Source of the DNA: a virus
DNA: 57,094 nt
IMG/VR virus record: IMGVR_UViG_3300037502_003174
Span: 1-57,094 of that record
Direction: 5' to 3' (one strand)
Part shown: in pieces, positions 17,082-25,245 of the stretch
How the letters are laid out: every line of letters starts with the position of its first letter
Position numbering within the stretch: position 1 is the first letter of the stretch
Notes under the pieces: model-generated
Told to the model about the DNA's origin: nothing
What the model saw: the letters and a program-made list of their open reading frames with translations, nothing else
The model's database searches: none
Program-made: the position numbers and the translations under genes

Positions 17082-18361
17082 GGTTCCTCCAGAGCAGTTG
17101 AGACGGTCCCTGATAGGACCACGGTGGACACGGAGAGCGGACCGGCCGAGTAGGACACCCGCCACGTCGCGGCCGACTCGGGGACGCCGGCGCTCAGGCC
17201 CTCGTTCCCGGTTCTGAACGCGCTGATCTCGCGGACGTCGATCACGGCTCCCGTCTCCTGGCTGACGAGGGAGCGATACCGCGCCGGGCCAAGGTAGGCG
17301 CGCAGGGAGGTCGCGATCTCGCGGAGGTCGTCTTGGAGCTCGGCGATGATGCGGACGCCGAGCGTCGTCGAGAGGCGCGTTTCGCCGGCGTAGCGGCGGG
17401 CGGTGACGGGCGAGGCGGCCGTCGAGCGAATGAGGGCGTAGCCGTCCGGCGGGCCGATCTCCGGGTCGCCCTGGAGGCTCAGGAGCACCGTTGGCGTCGC
17501 CTGGATCGCGCTGACGTCGCGGTGGTTGTGGACCGCCACGCGGAGCGAGTACCGGCCCTCAAACCGCAGGATGTGGCCGTTCAGGTGGTCGTGAACGGTC
17601 GGCGTCCACGTCGCGTCAACACCGGCCACAAACGTTCCGGTGTGGGTCGACTCCTCGTTGTCGAGATGGATCACCGCGTCGGCGTCTGTCCAGATGTACG
17701 ACGTTTCGCCTTGGTTCAACGACTGCGGGGCGCCGTTGCCCTGGCACTCCCATTCCACCGCGCCGAAGGCCCTCACGGCGGCCAAGGCGGCGCGGAGGGT
17801 CGCGAGCATGTCCCGCTCGGCGCTGCCCTTCCGGGTGCCATAGGCGACGCGCGCGCCGTAGAACGCCGGAGTCACGTCGTCATCCGTCGTCGCGAGCGCG
17901 CACAGGAACGCGATCCGGCGAGCGGTCACGGGGTGCGTCGCGAGGTTCGCCTCGATCTGGGCCTTCGTCGACCAGTGCGAATCCGTCGTCGCGGTCGCCC
18001 AGGCCGAGCCCGTCCAGTACCGCAGGGTCGTCCCGTCCCACGTCCGGTAGGCGGTCGACGTCCCGGTCGGCTTCGACTCGAACAGCTCCACGGCGACGAG
18101 CGAGCGCATCCCGTCGGCCCGCAGGAGGGGCGTGCGGGCCCACCGGCGGGTGCTGTCGACCGGGTAGGGCGCGGCGAGGACGGCGCGGGCGGGGGCGCGC
18201 TCGTTGCCCGGCAGGTCCCAGCCCTGGACCGCTGCGGGTTGTCCGATCTCCCAGGCGACGGCCGAGGACGACCGGTCGATGTACTCCGAGCCGTTGCGGA
18301 GCAGGTAGCTGGCCGGGTCGAGCCACAGGTCGCACACGCGTTCGTCGAGTTGCCGCGTCAT
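17078..18361 (-). CDS. Virion structural protein, unknown (neck/sheath-terminator region)
   Basis: The 427-residue product begins at ATG 18361, coupled to the gene before and overlapping the sheath start by 4 nt. It is rich in Trp, Thr and beta segments, for example a run around residues 95-130 (GTSTAYRTWDGTTLRYWTGSAWATATTDSHW). The C-terminal part (RRYAGETRLSTTLGVRIIAELQDDLREIATSLRAYLG) resembles tail-completion proteins. Position directly upstream of the sheath, after head-tail connector genes, suggests a neck or tail-terminator protein or a decoration. No specific family could be named. Confidence 0.6.
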   Translation of the reverse strand: MTRQLDERVCDLWLDPASYLLRNGSEYIDRSSSAVAWEIGQPAAVQGWDLPGNERAPARAVLAAPYPVDSTRRWARTPLLRADGMRSLVAVELFESKPTGTSTAYRTWDGTTLRYWTGSAWATATTDSHWSTKAQIEANLATHPVTARRIAFLCALATTDDDVTPAFYGARVAYGTRKGSAERDMLATLRAALAAVRAFGAVEWECQGNGAPQSLNQGETSYIWTDADAVIHLDNEESTHTGTFVAGVDATWTPTVHDHLNGHILRFEGRYSLRVAVHNHRDVSAIQATPTVLLSLQGDPEIGPPDGYALIRSTAASPVTARRYAGETRLSTTLGVRIIAELQDDLREIATSLRAYLGPARYRSLVSQETGAVIDVREISAFRTGNEGLSAGVPESAATWRVSYSAGPLSVSTVVLSGTVSTALEEP

Positions 18362-19002
18362 CCCTTGGTCCCCCGCCAGTTGGAGCCAGCGCCGGCGCCG
18401 CCCAGGGCCTTGCGTACCGCGATCCGCCACTCCTCGCGAGCGATCCGCTTCATGGCGGGGCTCGTGAGCGGCCGGCGGAGGAAGGGGCGGCCCGGGATGA
18501 TCCACAGGTGCCCGGCGGGGCGGCTGCGGGATGTGGCGAGCTGCGCGGCGGCCTCGGTGGTGACCTTCTTCGACGCGCCCCGGCGCTTCTCTCCGAGCTT
18601 CTTCGCCACCTGAGCCATGACAGCGGCGCGAACCTTGGGGTGCTTCCTCACGTCGATCACGGCGCCTTCGTGGAGGATGCGCGCGATGTTCAGCTGAGCG
18701 GGCGTCTGCTTGAGGACGCCGATCCGCAGGCGGTACCACTCGGGGACCGAGTAGGTGATCGACTGGATCAGGTCGCCCTTGTCGACGAGCGGCGCCGAGC
18801 TGCCCTTGATCGCGATGGTGATCGGGCTGTTCGGGGCGTAGTCCCGGGCGCGGATGCTCTTGACGACGAGGGCGCGACCCTTCAACCCGATCCGGGCGTT
18901 CGCCTTCGCCACCTCCTTGTGGATCGCGGCCTTCACGCGGGCGGGGTCCAGCGCGCGCATCAGGGCGCGCCAGTCGCCGGTCAGCTTCGCGCCGGCGCTC
19001 AC
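18358..19002 (-). CDS. Tail completion / virion morphogenesis protein (Mu gpG, P2 gpS-like)
   Basis: GTG 19002 overlaps the preceding stop as GTGA. The 214 residues start LTGDWRALMRALDP and continue with a basic helix (KVAKANARIGLKGRALVVKSI) and LVDKGDLIQSITY. The end is PGRPFLRRPLTSPAMKRIAREEW. This order is characteristic of the phage virion morphogenesis/gpS tail-completion family. These proteins finish the tail for head joining. The upstream extension of the open frame to 19407 is shadow sequence. Confidence 0.7.
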   Translation of the reverse strand: MSAGAKLTGDWRALMRALDPARVKAAIHKEVAKANARIGLKGRALVVKSIRARDYAPNSPITIAIKGSSAPLVDKGDLIQSITYSVPEWYRLRIGVLKQTPAQLNIARILHEGAVIDVRKHPKVRAAVMAQVAKKLGEKRRGASKKVTTEAAAQLATSRSRPAGHLWIIPGRPFLRRPLTSPAMKRIAREEWRIAVRKALGGAGAGSNWRGTKG

Positions 19003-19433
19003 AGCGACTCGGCGGCCCGGCGCCCCGGGCGGTCGGCGACGTCGAGGATCACGAGATCGCGCGCGGCGGCGGAGCCCAGGCCGAGCTTCCCGCTGCGTCG
19101 GACGCGGACGACGTACCAGCCGACCGTGTCCGTCCAGGTCGCGCCGCGAGCGATCGACTTCAGGCCGGTGATCCGGTCGCCGTCGGCGGGCGTCCACCCG
19201 GAGGCGGCAACGTCGGAGGCGCGGAGGGCGATCTCGGCGACGAGCGGGAGCTCGGGGCCCGCGGCGTCCGGTTGGCGGCCGTTGCGGACCTGCTCGTTGA
19301 CCTGGCCCTGGATCTCGACCGTGTCGGCGCGCGCGATCCGCCGCACCGGCTCCCCGAGGGCGTCCACCTGGGTCCCGGAGCGGTCGATCGGGGCGACCCG
19401 CACCCACTCGCGGCCGATGAGGGTCGGGCGCAT
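18999..19433 (-). CDS. Head-tail connector/neck protein, unknown family
   Basis: The 144-residue protein is beta-rich, with VEIQGQVNEQVRNGRQPDA and a DTVGWYVVRVRRSGKLGLG C-terminal strand. It lies between two connector-type genes and its start overlaps the stop of the 82-residue gene as TGATG. Size and position suggest a head-closure or stopper protein; the assignment is by context. Confidence 0.5.
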   Translation of the reverse strand: MRPTLIGREWVRVAPIDRSGTQVDALGEPVRRIARADTVEIQGQVNEQVRNGRQPDAAGPELPLVAEIALRASDVAASGWTPADGDRITGLKSIARGATWTDTVGWYVVRVRRSGKLGLGSAAARDLVILDVADRPGRRAAESL

Positions 19434-19681
19434 CAGCCCTCCCGGGAGCGACGCCGGCGCGGGCTCTCGACAGGGGCGGGAGCGTCGCCAGCGGGCGCAG
19501 GGGCGGCCGGGGCGGGCAGGACGGCCGGCGGGTCGTCCACGGTCAGCAGCGGGCCCAGGACGGCCGCCAGCGCGCGCACGGCGGGGCGGATGGCCTCGGG
19601 GACCAGCGTCCAGACGCCGGGGCGAAGGGGCAGGCCGGCGACCTCGCGGGGGCGGGAGGCGGGGGACAGGCGGACGCGCAT
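19433..19681 (-). CDS. Small Pro/Ala-rich protein in the connector cluster
   Basis: The 82 residues have a short folded-looking start (RVRLSPASRPREVAGLPLRPGVWTLVPE) and a low-complexity APAAPAPAGDAPAPVE tail. Both ends overlap neighbouring genes by 1 nt (TGATG), so it is translated in the connector operon. The N-terminal pattern is reminiscent of small head-tail joining peptides that follow the adaptor gene, but no function can be given. Confidence 0.5.
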   Translation of the reverse strand: MRVRLSPASRPREVAGLPLRPGVWTLVPEAIRPAVRALAAVLGPLLTVDDPPAVLPAPAAPAPAGDAPAPVESPRRRRSREG

Positions 19682-20439
19682 CAGATGCTCCAGGGCGAGC
19701 GACGATCGCGGCGGCTGCGGGAGACGTAGACCGCCGGCGGGCGCCGGTAGTGGGCCAGCGTCTGATCGATAGCCCGGTCGCCGGTCAGGCCGCCGGAGAC
19801 CGCGAGCGGGGACAGCTTGTAGTGCCTGCCCTGGGTCGTCTCTTCGAGCACGCGAGCGGCGCGAGCGTCGTCCTGCGAGGCGACGTCATCGACGGGGATC
19901 AGCGTCCGGCAGCACAGACGGGCGATGCAGTCGAGGATCAGCTCGGGGGTGGACCCGTCGGCCTCGACGTAGCCCCAAGTGGCGGTGACGGAGACGTTCC
20001 CGATCCCGTCCGGCCAGCGGCCGGAGGCGCCCCGGTAGCGGATCACGGGGTCGAGGCGGGGATCGTCCGGGCCCCAGCACGCACCCTCGTTGACCTCCAC
20101 GAGCTCGAGGTCGACGTCGGTGTCGTCGCTCTCCGAGTCGGAGGCGCGCAGGGTGATCGCGGTGACGCCGCCGCCGGCGAGCTGCCCAGCGGAGACGACG
20201 GGGAGCGGGAGCGGGAGGCGGTTCCCGCCGGTCCCGTCGACGGTGAGAGTCGCGGCCACGGGTCGGAACACGCGGCCGGTGTAGCCGTGGAGGTAGGCGG
20301 CCGCGAGCTTCAACGCGGACAAAGCCTCCGCGTCGGTCACGGTCGAGTAGCTGTTACCCATGCGGGTGCGGAGGGCCGTCAGCGCCGTTGCCTGGACGCT
20401 GCCGAAATACTTCCAGGCGTCGAACGCAGGGAACAGCAC
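19681..20439 (-). CDS. Head-tail adaptor/connector protein
   Basis: The 252-residue protein has an alpha-helical N terminus with DAEALSALKLAAAYLHGYTGRVF, a beta-rich insert, then VTATWGYV...PELILDCIARLCCRTLIP. This helix - strand - helix pattern, with a WGY motif followed by 'P..l..A...l' helices, is typical of gp6/gp15-like adaptor proteins that bind the portal. Residues about 60-165 form a longer beta insert than usual. Confidence 0.6.
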   Translation of the reverse strand: MLFPAFDAWKYFGSVQATALTALRTRMGNSYSTVTDAEALSALKLAAAYLHGYTGRVFRPVAATLTVDGTGGNRLPLPLPVVSAGQLAGGGVTAITLRASDSESDDTDVDLELVEVNEGACWGPDDPRLDPVIRYRGASGRWPDGIGNVSVTATWGYVEADGSTPELILDCIARLCCRTLIPVDDVASQDDARAARVLEETTQGRHYKLSPLAVSGGLTGDRAIDQTLAHYRRPPAVYVSRSRRDRRSPWSI

Positions 20440-20457
20440 GAGGCCCTCCAGGGCGAA

Positions 20458-21384
20458 TCAGACGGCGGACTCGTCGACGCGGGCGTCGATGTCGATCTCA
20501 ATGCACACGCGGCCCTCGACGAACGAGGTCACGGACGCGGCTTCGATCGACAGGGTGTCCCCGGGAACGAAGGTGTTGGCCGCACTCGGGGCGCCGCCGG
20601 CGGTCACCACGCCCAGCGCCTTCGTGCCAGCGTAGACCAGCGTCGCGTCGGTGATGTTGGTCGTGCCGATCTCGAGGTTCAGCGTCGCCGTCTTGGCGCC
20701 GGTGCTGATCGCCTTCTCGCAGACCACGCGCCACGCCGAGACCTTGCCGTAGATGCGCGGGAGCGGCAGCTCGGTCAGGACGTCGCCGTTGGCGATGTCG
20801 GCCGCGTCCACGGAGTGGCAGATCTTGCCCCACGGGCGGTACAGCGCCGCGACGGCCGAGCCACCGATGATCGCGCCCGCCGGAGCCTCGTCGGCGCCCG
20901 AGGCGCGCCAGCCGGCATCCGCGTAGACCCCCTGGGGGCGGACGGTGTGGTCGAGGCTGACGGAGATCGCCGAGCCGGAGCGGGAGAACGTGACGCTGCC
21001 GAGCTTGACGAAGGCGTCGGTCCCGCACGAGGTCTCGATCGCGGCGTCGGTCGGGGCGGCCTGGCTGCCGGTGGTCGCGGCGGCGCCCTCCACCATCTTG
21101 CGCTTGACCTTGCCGGCGCTCTCGTCCCAGTAGGCGACGAGGGTGGCGGAGATCGAGGAACCGTCGGCGAGGGTCGACCCGCTGTAGACGGTGATCGCCT
21201 CGGCGGAGGCGAGCTGCGCGACGCGGTGGTCGATGACGACCTCGCCCGGCGCGGCCGCGACCTTCAGGGAGGTGCTGGACAGCGCGGCGGCCAGGTAGAG
21301 CATCAGGTGGGCGCCGAGCGCGCGGCGGGTGCCGCGAGATTCAGCGACCGAAAGGGCGTTCAGCCCGGTATCCAGATTCGGCAT
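20458..21384 (-). CDS. Virion structural protein, probable capsid decoration or head fibre
   Basis: The 308-residue product is beta-rich and low in charge, with few helices after the first 50 residues (NALSVAESRGTRRALGAHLMLYLAAAL). It sits between the capsid and connector genes, where decoration proteins are commonly encoded. A repeated pattern of short strands (KTATLNLEIGTTNITDATLVYAGTK) fits an outer-capsid or fibre domain. Family not recognised. Confidence 0.5.
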   Translation of the reverse strand: MPNLDTGLNALSVAESRGTRRALGAHLMLYLAAALSSTSLKVAAAPGEVVIDHRVAQLASAEAITVYSGSTLADGSSISATLVAYWDESAGKVKRKMVEGAAATTGSQAAPTDAAIETSCGTDAFVKLGSVTFSRSGSAISVSLDHTVRPQGVYADAGWRASGADEAPAGAIIGGSAVAALYRPWGKICHSVDAADIANGDVLTELPLPRIYGKVSAWRVVCEKAISTGAKTATLNLEIGTTNITDATLVYAGTKALGVVTAGGAPSAANTFVPGDTLSIEAASVTSFVEGRVCIEIDIDARVDESAV

Positions 21385-21405
21385 GGGGTCTCCAGAGAGG
21401 GGGCG

Positions 21406-22035
21406 TCAGCCCGGGTTGGCGGCGAGCCACGCGGCGATCGCCTCGCGCTGCGCCTTCTTGGTGGGGTGGACCTCGATCCCGAGGCCCTCGATCGCGGCGT
21501 GCATCAGCTTCAACGTCGCGTCGTCGTCGGCGAGCAGGCCGGCCAGGACCTCGTGGTGCGACGCGGCGGCCGCCGGGGTGTCCCAGCCTTCGTCATCGGC
21601 CGGGGCGGGCGCGAACGGCGGATCGTCGAGCGAGACGACCGGAGCGGGCGCCTCCGGCTCGTCGGCCGGGCCGGGGAGCAGGTCGTCGAGGGCGTCGAAG
21701 ACGTCGGCGGCGTCGTGGACCTCGACGCGCCGGGTGCCCCAGACCTCGCCCATCGCGGCCCGCCCGGCCTCGTCGAGTGCGCCCACGGCAGCGGCGACGT
21801 CGGCGAGGGCGGACAGGAGGCGGTCGACGATCCCGTGCGCGGCGGCGGCAGAGGTCGCCTCAGAGGAGACTGAGCCGATCAGCTCGCGGCCGGTCAGGCG
21901 GAAGCGTGGCGAGGCCTCCCAGGCGGCCGCCCGAGGGTCGTCGGAGCGAAGGGAGATCACGGAGCCCTTGGGGACGCGCTCCCCGTCGATGGTGACCGAT
22001 GCGGCGACGACAACGAAGGTCAGAAGGTACAACAT
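21406..22035 (-). CDS. Head-associated protein with C-terminal HeH/LEM-like helix pair
   Basis: Start chosen at ATG 22035 with a GGAGC site; the longer frame runs into capsid antisense. The 209 residues begin with a beta segment (VVVAASVTIDGERVPKGSVISLRSDD), then helices, an acidic Pro-rich linker and a last ~35 residues (LMHAAIEGLGIEVHPTKKAQREAIAAWLAAN). The last part resembles the HeH/LEM fold found in phage head-completion and termination proteins. Position directly after the major capsid gene agrees with a head role. Confidence 0.5.
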   Translation of the reverse strand: MLYLLTFVVVAASVTIDGERVPKGSVISLRSDDPRAAAWEASPRFRLTGRELIGSVSSEATSAAAAHGIVDRLLSALADVAAAVGALDEAGRAAMGEVWGTRRVEVHDAADVFDALDDLLPGPADEPEAPAPVVSLDDPPFAPAPADDEGWDTPAAAASHHEVLAGLLADDDATLKLMHAAIEGLGIEVHPTKKAQREAIAAWLAANPG

Positions 22036-22090
22036 TCCCAGCTCCAAAGCGTGTGAACGGGCCGCCCCAGAGGGGGCAACCCAGAGGGCG

Positions 22091-23410
22091 TCAGGCGCCG
22101 AACGAGGTCGTCGAGACGATGATGCCGTCCTGGATGCTCGCGGCCTCCGGCCGGTACACGAGCGGGCACATCTCGACGTAGAAGTCCAGGCGGAACCTGT
22201 CCGCTTCCTGTTCAAACTTGTTGAACATGCGGAAGCGGCTGGAGTCGATCACGTTCACGAGGTTCCGGGGATTCGTGAGGAGGATCGACGCGCAGTCCGC
22301 GATGTCGAGGGTGTAGTCGCTGGCCGTGGTGCTGATGCTGCCCTGGCCGAGCGCGCCCACGGTCGACACGAAGTTGTTGGTCCCGTCCCAGGTGACCGTC
22401 CGGGTCTCGCTGAGGCCGGTGGAGTTGCGGGTCACCTTGATCTTCCGGCCCGCGTTGCCCGCCGCGGCGCCGCCGAGAAGGGTGTCGACGCGGAGCTTGA
22501 TGATCGTGCCGCTCGGGTTGGTGACGGCGTCCGCGTTGGTCGTCGAGCCGTTCAGGGTCGCAAAACCCTGGGTGCGGCTCATCTGGGGCACCTGCACCGG
22601 CTGGATGCCGAGGATCTGGGCTTGCTGGCGGCTGAGCAGCGCGTCGTTCGCCACCTGCGAGGCCGAAGCCCAGGCGGACGCGAAGGCGTACTGAGCGTTC
22701 GCCGCAAGCATCGGCGAGATCATCCAGCGGAGGTTGGGATCGTTCTGGTAGCGCTCGGGCAGGTTGTCGTACGCCGACTGGAACGCGGCGATCGAGTAGG
22801 CGGAGCCGCGGGTCGTCGAGAGGACGTTCCCGGCGTCGCGGATCTGCTTGAGCCAGCCGTCCTTGGTGCCCAGGAAGCGATTCTCGCGGGTCGACGCGCC
22901 GGACGCGAGGTCGGTGTCGCCGTTGATCGCAAGCTGCGCGATGTTGCTGCCGAGCCTGATCGCGATCAGCTTGCGCAGCTTGCCGATGAAGTCGCCCTCA
23001 CCGCTGGCCGCCGCTTCGCGCACGTCCTCGGGGGTGTAGAACACGGTCCCGTGGAACTTCGCGGTCGTGTACTCGATCTTCGCCGTGGTCGCGACGTTTG
23101 ACGCGGTCTGCGTCTCGCCCTCGGTCGCCGGCTCCATGAGCCAGTCGCCCATGGTCATGTCGGTGAACTCGCCGGAGCGCTGGTCGACGAACTTCATCGA
23201 CGTGGCGCCGAGCCAACCGCTGTCGTCGGCCGCGTCCACGATCAGCCCGTGGACCGCCTTGCGGTTCATGAACTGGCCGCCGGCGCTGAGCGTAGAGGTG
23301 GTGTTCACGTCGTCGGACTTGCCGACCGGGAGGGACTCGGCGCCGGGGAGGCCGATCGCCTTGTTGACGGCGTTCAGGGACGCCAGAAGCTGGGCAGTGG
23401 AGCGGCTCAC
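22091..23410 (-). CDS. Major capsid protein (HK97 fold)
   Basis: The 439-residue protein directly follows protease and scaffold genes. It shows the HK97-type order: an N-terminal arm, the E-loop region around AADDSGWLGATSMKFVDQRSGE, a spine-helix part (REAAASGEGDFIGKLRKLIAIRLGSNIAQLAING) and a P-domain/A-domain with NLRWMISPMLAANAQYAFASAW. A beta-rich insert at about residues 275-375 (ATLNGSTTNADAVTNPSGT...) may be an added surface domain. ATG 23410 overlaps the scaffold stop by 4 nt. A small 5-bp GC hairpin (22064-22077) follows the stop. Confidence 0.85.
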   Translation of the reverse strand: MSRSTAQLLASLNAVNKAIGLPGAESLPVGKSDDVNTTSTLSAGGQFMNRKAVHGLIVDAADDSGWLGATSMKFVDQRSGEFTDMTMGDWLMEPATEGETQTASNVATTAKIEYTTAKFHGTVFYTPEDVREAAASGEGDFIGKLRKLIAIRLGSNIAQLAINGDTDLASGASTRENRFLGTKDGWLKQIRDAGNVLSTTRGSAYSIAAFQSAYDNLPERYQNDPNLRWMISPMLAANAQYAFASAWASASQVANDALLSRQQAQILGIQPVQVPQMSRTQGFATLNGSTTNADAVTNPSGTIIKLRVDTLLGGAAAGNAGRKIKVTRNSTGLSETRTVTWDGTNNFVSTVGALGQGSISTTASDYTLDIADCASILLTNPRNLVNVIDSSRFRMFNKFEQEADRFRLDFYVEMCPLVYRPEAASIQDGIIVSTTSFGA

Positions 23411-23976
23411 TTGGCACCTCCGAGGATCGCCGAACGGAGCGCGGCGTCGACGTCATCCGCCTTGGAGGCGGTGTCGCGGTTGGTTTCGATGCGGCCGGCG
23501 TTGCCGGCGGGGACGGCGCGCTCCATGGCGGAGACGCGGCCGGCGATGCCCTCGATGGACTTCCCGACGTTGGTCAGGACGTCGATCAGGCCGGGCTGGC
23601 GGAGCTCGGCGCCGTCCGCGGACTTGGCGACGACGCCCTTGTCGTCGGTGACGGGGGCGCCGGCGAGGACGGATTCGAGCTCGGCGATGCGCTCCGCCTG
23701 CTTGGCGACGGTGGCCATGATCGGCGCCATCGCGCGGTCGATCATCGCCTGGAGGCTGGCAGCCTGGAGGCCCGCGCCAGCGTCGGCGATCTCGCCCTCC
23801 AGCTGCCCGGTGGGACGCGCCGGCTGGTCGGGGGTGATCGACGCCTTGGCGGCGACTTCCGCGGCCTTGGCCACGACGTTCTGAAGTTGGGCGTCCGTCG
23901 CGCCGGGGTTGGCGGCCTTGTAGGCCGTCACCGCCGCGGTGACGACCGCGTTGATTCGGTTCTGGTCGAGCGCCAT
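23407..23976 (-). CDS. Nested short scaffold from an internal start
   Basis: Within the scaffold gene, the in-frame ATG at 23976 is preceded by AGGAGGA (23984-23990) with a 7-nt gap, the strongest ribosome site in this area. It would give a 189-residue protein starting MALDQNRINAVV, the C-terminal half of the scaffold. In lambda, scaffold Nu3 is made in the same way inside protease gene C. This is an inference from the site; a single long product is the alternative. Confidence 0.5.
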   Translation of the reverse strand: MALDQNRINAVVTAAVTAYKAANPGATDAQLQNVVAKAAEVAAKASITPDQPARPTGQLEGEIADAGAGLQAASLQAMIDRAMAPIMATVAKQAERIAELESVLAGAPVTDDKGVVAKSADGAELRQPGLIDVLTNVGKSIEGIAGRVSAMERAVPAGNAGRIETNRDTASKADDVDAALRSAILGGAK

Positions 23977-24651
23977 GTGCTCGTCCTCCTGGTTGTCAGC
24001 CGCTTTCGCGGCGGTGGTGGAACTGTCGGCGGCGTCGAGCACCGCTTGGAGCGCCGCGATCGCCGAAGTGACGGCGGCTTTGTTCTTGGTGCTGAGGACC
24101 TTCCCGGCCTTCGCGACGAAGACGGCGGCGCAGTCGTCGGCCTCGCGGTGCGCCTTGGCGACCATCTCCAGGCCGAGCGGGTTGGCGGCTGGGAGTTGGC
24201 TCACAAGGTAGGTCGCGGCGTCGGAAAACCGCTTGCGGATCTCGGCCGGCTTGTCGGTGAGCATCGGGTCTTCCATGACCGACTCGACCGACTCACGGAG
24301 CGCCGAGGTGACGTTCCACCAGCGATCCCAGAACACCTGAGGCGCCAGCGCCTCGGCGAAGGACTTCGCCGGCTCGTCCTCGCTCTTGGCGGTGGTGTCC
24401 GTCACCGTGCCGCCGGTGAAGAACGCGAGGAACCGGCGCATCATGCCGACTTCGGCCGGGGTGACGCCCATCGCGCCGCCGTTCAGCTCGGGACCCTCGT
24501 TGGCGCCGAGGTCGGCCTTCGCCACGCCGAACTGGCGCCCGTTGGCGCCCCGGGGAACGAGGGAGACGACCGAAACGTCGGGATCGCCCATGATGGTGAC
24601 GACGGGCTTGCCGTCGGGGCCCTTGAGGGCCGCGAACTTCTCTGGCTTCAT
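23407..24651 (-). CDS. Capsid scaffold protein with N-terminal XkdF-type segment
   Basis: The 414-residue protein starts at ATG 24651 with GGAGAA upstream, coupled to the protease gene. Residues ~20-45 (VSVVSLVPRGANGRQFGVAK) are the motif normally found near the middle of XkdF-like protease/scaffold proteins. The rest is Ala/Glu/Lys-rich helix and coiled coil, as expected for a scaffold (for example ATVAKQAERIAELESVLAG near residues 320-340). It should guide procapsid assembly and be degraded by the protease encoded just before it. An internal start (see 23407..23976) may give a shorter scaffold. Confidence 0.7.
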   Translation of the reverse strand: MKPEKFAALKGPDGKPVVTIMGDPDVSVVSLVPRGANGRQFGVAKADLGANEGPELNGGAMGVTPAEVGMMRRFLAFFTGGTVTDTTAKSEDEPAKSFAEALAPQVFWDRWWNVTSALRESVESVMEDPMLTDKPAEIRKRFSDAATYLVSQLPAANPLGLEMVAKAHREADDCAAVFVAKAGKVLSTKNKAAVTSAIAALQAVLDAADSSTTAAKAADNQEDEHMALDQNRINAVVTAAVTAYKAANPGATDAQLQNVVAKAAEVAAKASITPDQPARPTGQLEGEIADAGAGLQAASLQAMIDRAMAPIMATVAKQAERIAELESVLAGAPVTDDKGVVAKSADGAELRQPGLIDVLTNVGKSIEGIAGRVSAMERAVPAGNAGRIETNRDTASKADDVDAALRSAILGGAK

Positions 24652-25112
24652 GCGTTCTCCGCAGGGTACACCGGTACAACCGGCGTCTTGGTGACGCTGC
24701 CCCAGAAGCTGACGGCGTTGTACGTCCCGTCCTCGATCGCGGTCCACTCAGCGGACCCGGGATCGACCTGGAGGACGACGACCCAGGCTCCGGGCCAGTA
24801 GTTGGGGCTCGCGACCTCGGGGCCGTTCACGAAGGACTCGACGACGCGGACCGTGGTCACCGGCTGGAGGTCGTGGCGCTGGTCGATCTTGCGGTAGTCG
24901 GCGAGGTAGCGCCGGGCCATCCGGGCGACGTCCTCCGCGAGCATCGCCTCCCCGTGCGAGTCAATCGGAGTCAGGGCGCGATCGGCGAGGTCGGGCGCGG
25001 TCGCGGCGGCAAGCTCAGCGCTTCCGAGCTTGGCTTCTAGCGCCGAGAACTGCGCGAACGCCTCGGGGTCAAACGGGAGGTAGACCTCCACCCAGATGAG
25101 GCCCTCGCTCAT
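24648..25112 (-). CDS. Prohead maturation protease, XkdF-like
   Basis: Residues 1-12 (SEGLIWVEVYLPF) are the usual opening of XkdF-like phage serine proteases. Further on are KIDQRHDLQP (H80), VVESFVNG (S93), PGAWVVVLQVDP and YNAVSFWGS (S135), the blocks of that family's catalytic domain. The protein cleaves scaffold and capsid arms. Here it is only 154 residues and lacks the C-terminal scaffold, which is encoded by the next gene with a 4-nt overlap. ATG 25112 has no clear ribosome site; a start further up in the same frame (up to 25217) cannot be excluded. Confidence 0.75.
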   Translation of the reverse strand: MSEGLIWVEVYLPFDPEAFAQFSALEAKLGSAELAAATAPDLADRALTPIDSHGEAMLAEDVARMARRYLADYRKIDQRHDLQPVTTVRVVESFVNGPEVASPNYWPGAWVVVLQVDPGSAEWTAIEDGTYNAVSFWGSVTKTPVVPVYPAENA

Positions 25113-25221
25113 CGATCGTTCGGACTTGCGGACCCGAGCGAAGACCGGCAACGGCGACCCTCCATGCGCCGCGTTGACCCGTCGCGGACACGGCGTCAAG
25201 CGGCGTTCAACCGGCATCGGA

Positions 25222-25238
25222 CGCGCGATATCCGCGCA
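25222..25238 (-). promoter_or_regulatory. Operator-like dyad without clear -10
   Basis: On the minus strand TGCGCGGATATCGCGCG matches the 17-bp dyad of the phage promoter family with one arm base changed. It lies about 110 nt before the protease start. The -35 would be GTGCGC and the -10 position (TGCCGG) is poor, so it may be an operator or a weak, activator-dependent promoter for the capsid genes. Confidence 0.4.
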
Positions 25239-25245
25239 CCGGCGC

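Noticed and set aside
18508-21873. 1121-residue plus-strand open frame, and other very long plus-strand frames (1385..3295, 7935..9884, 27561..30173, 45066..47132)
   Set aside because: They are antisense to recognisable tail, head and SbcC genes, are Arg/Gly/Asp-rich, and arise from the strong GC bias at codon position 3; no ribosome sites.
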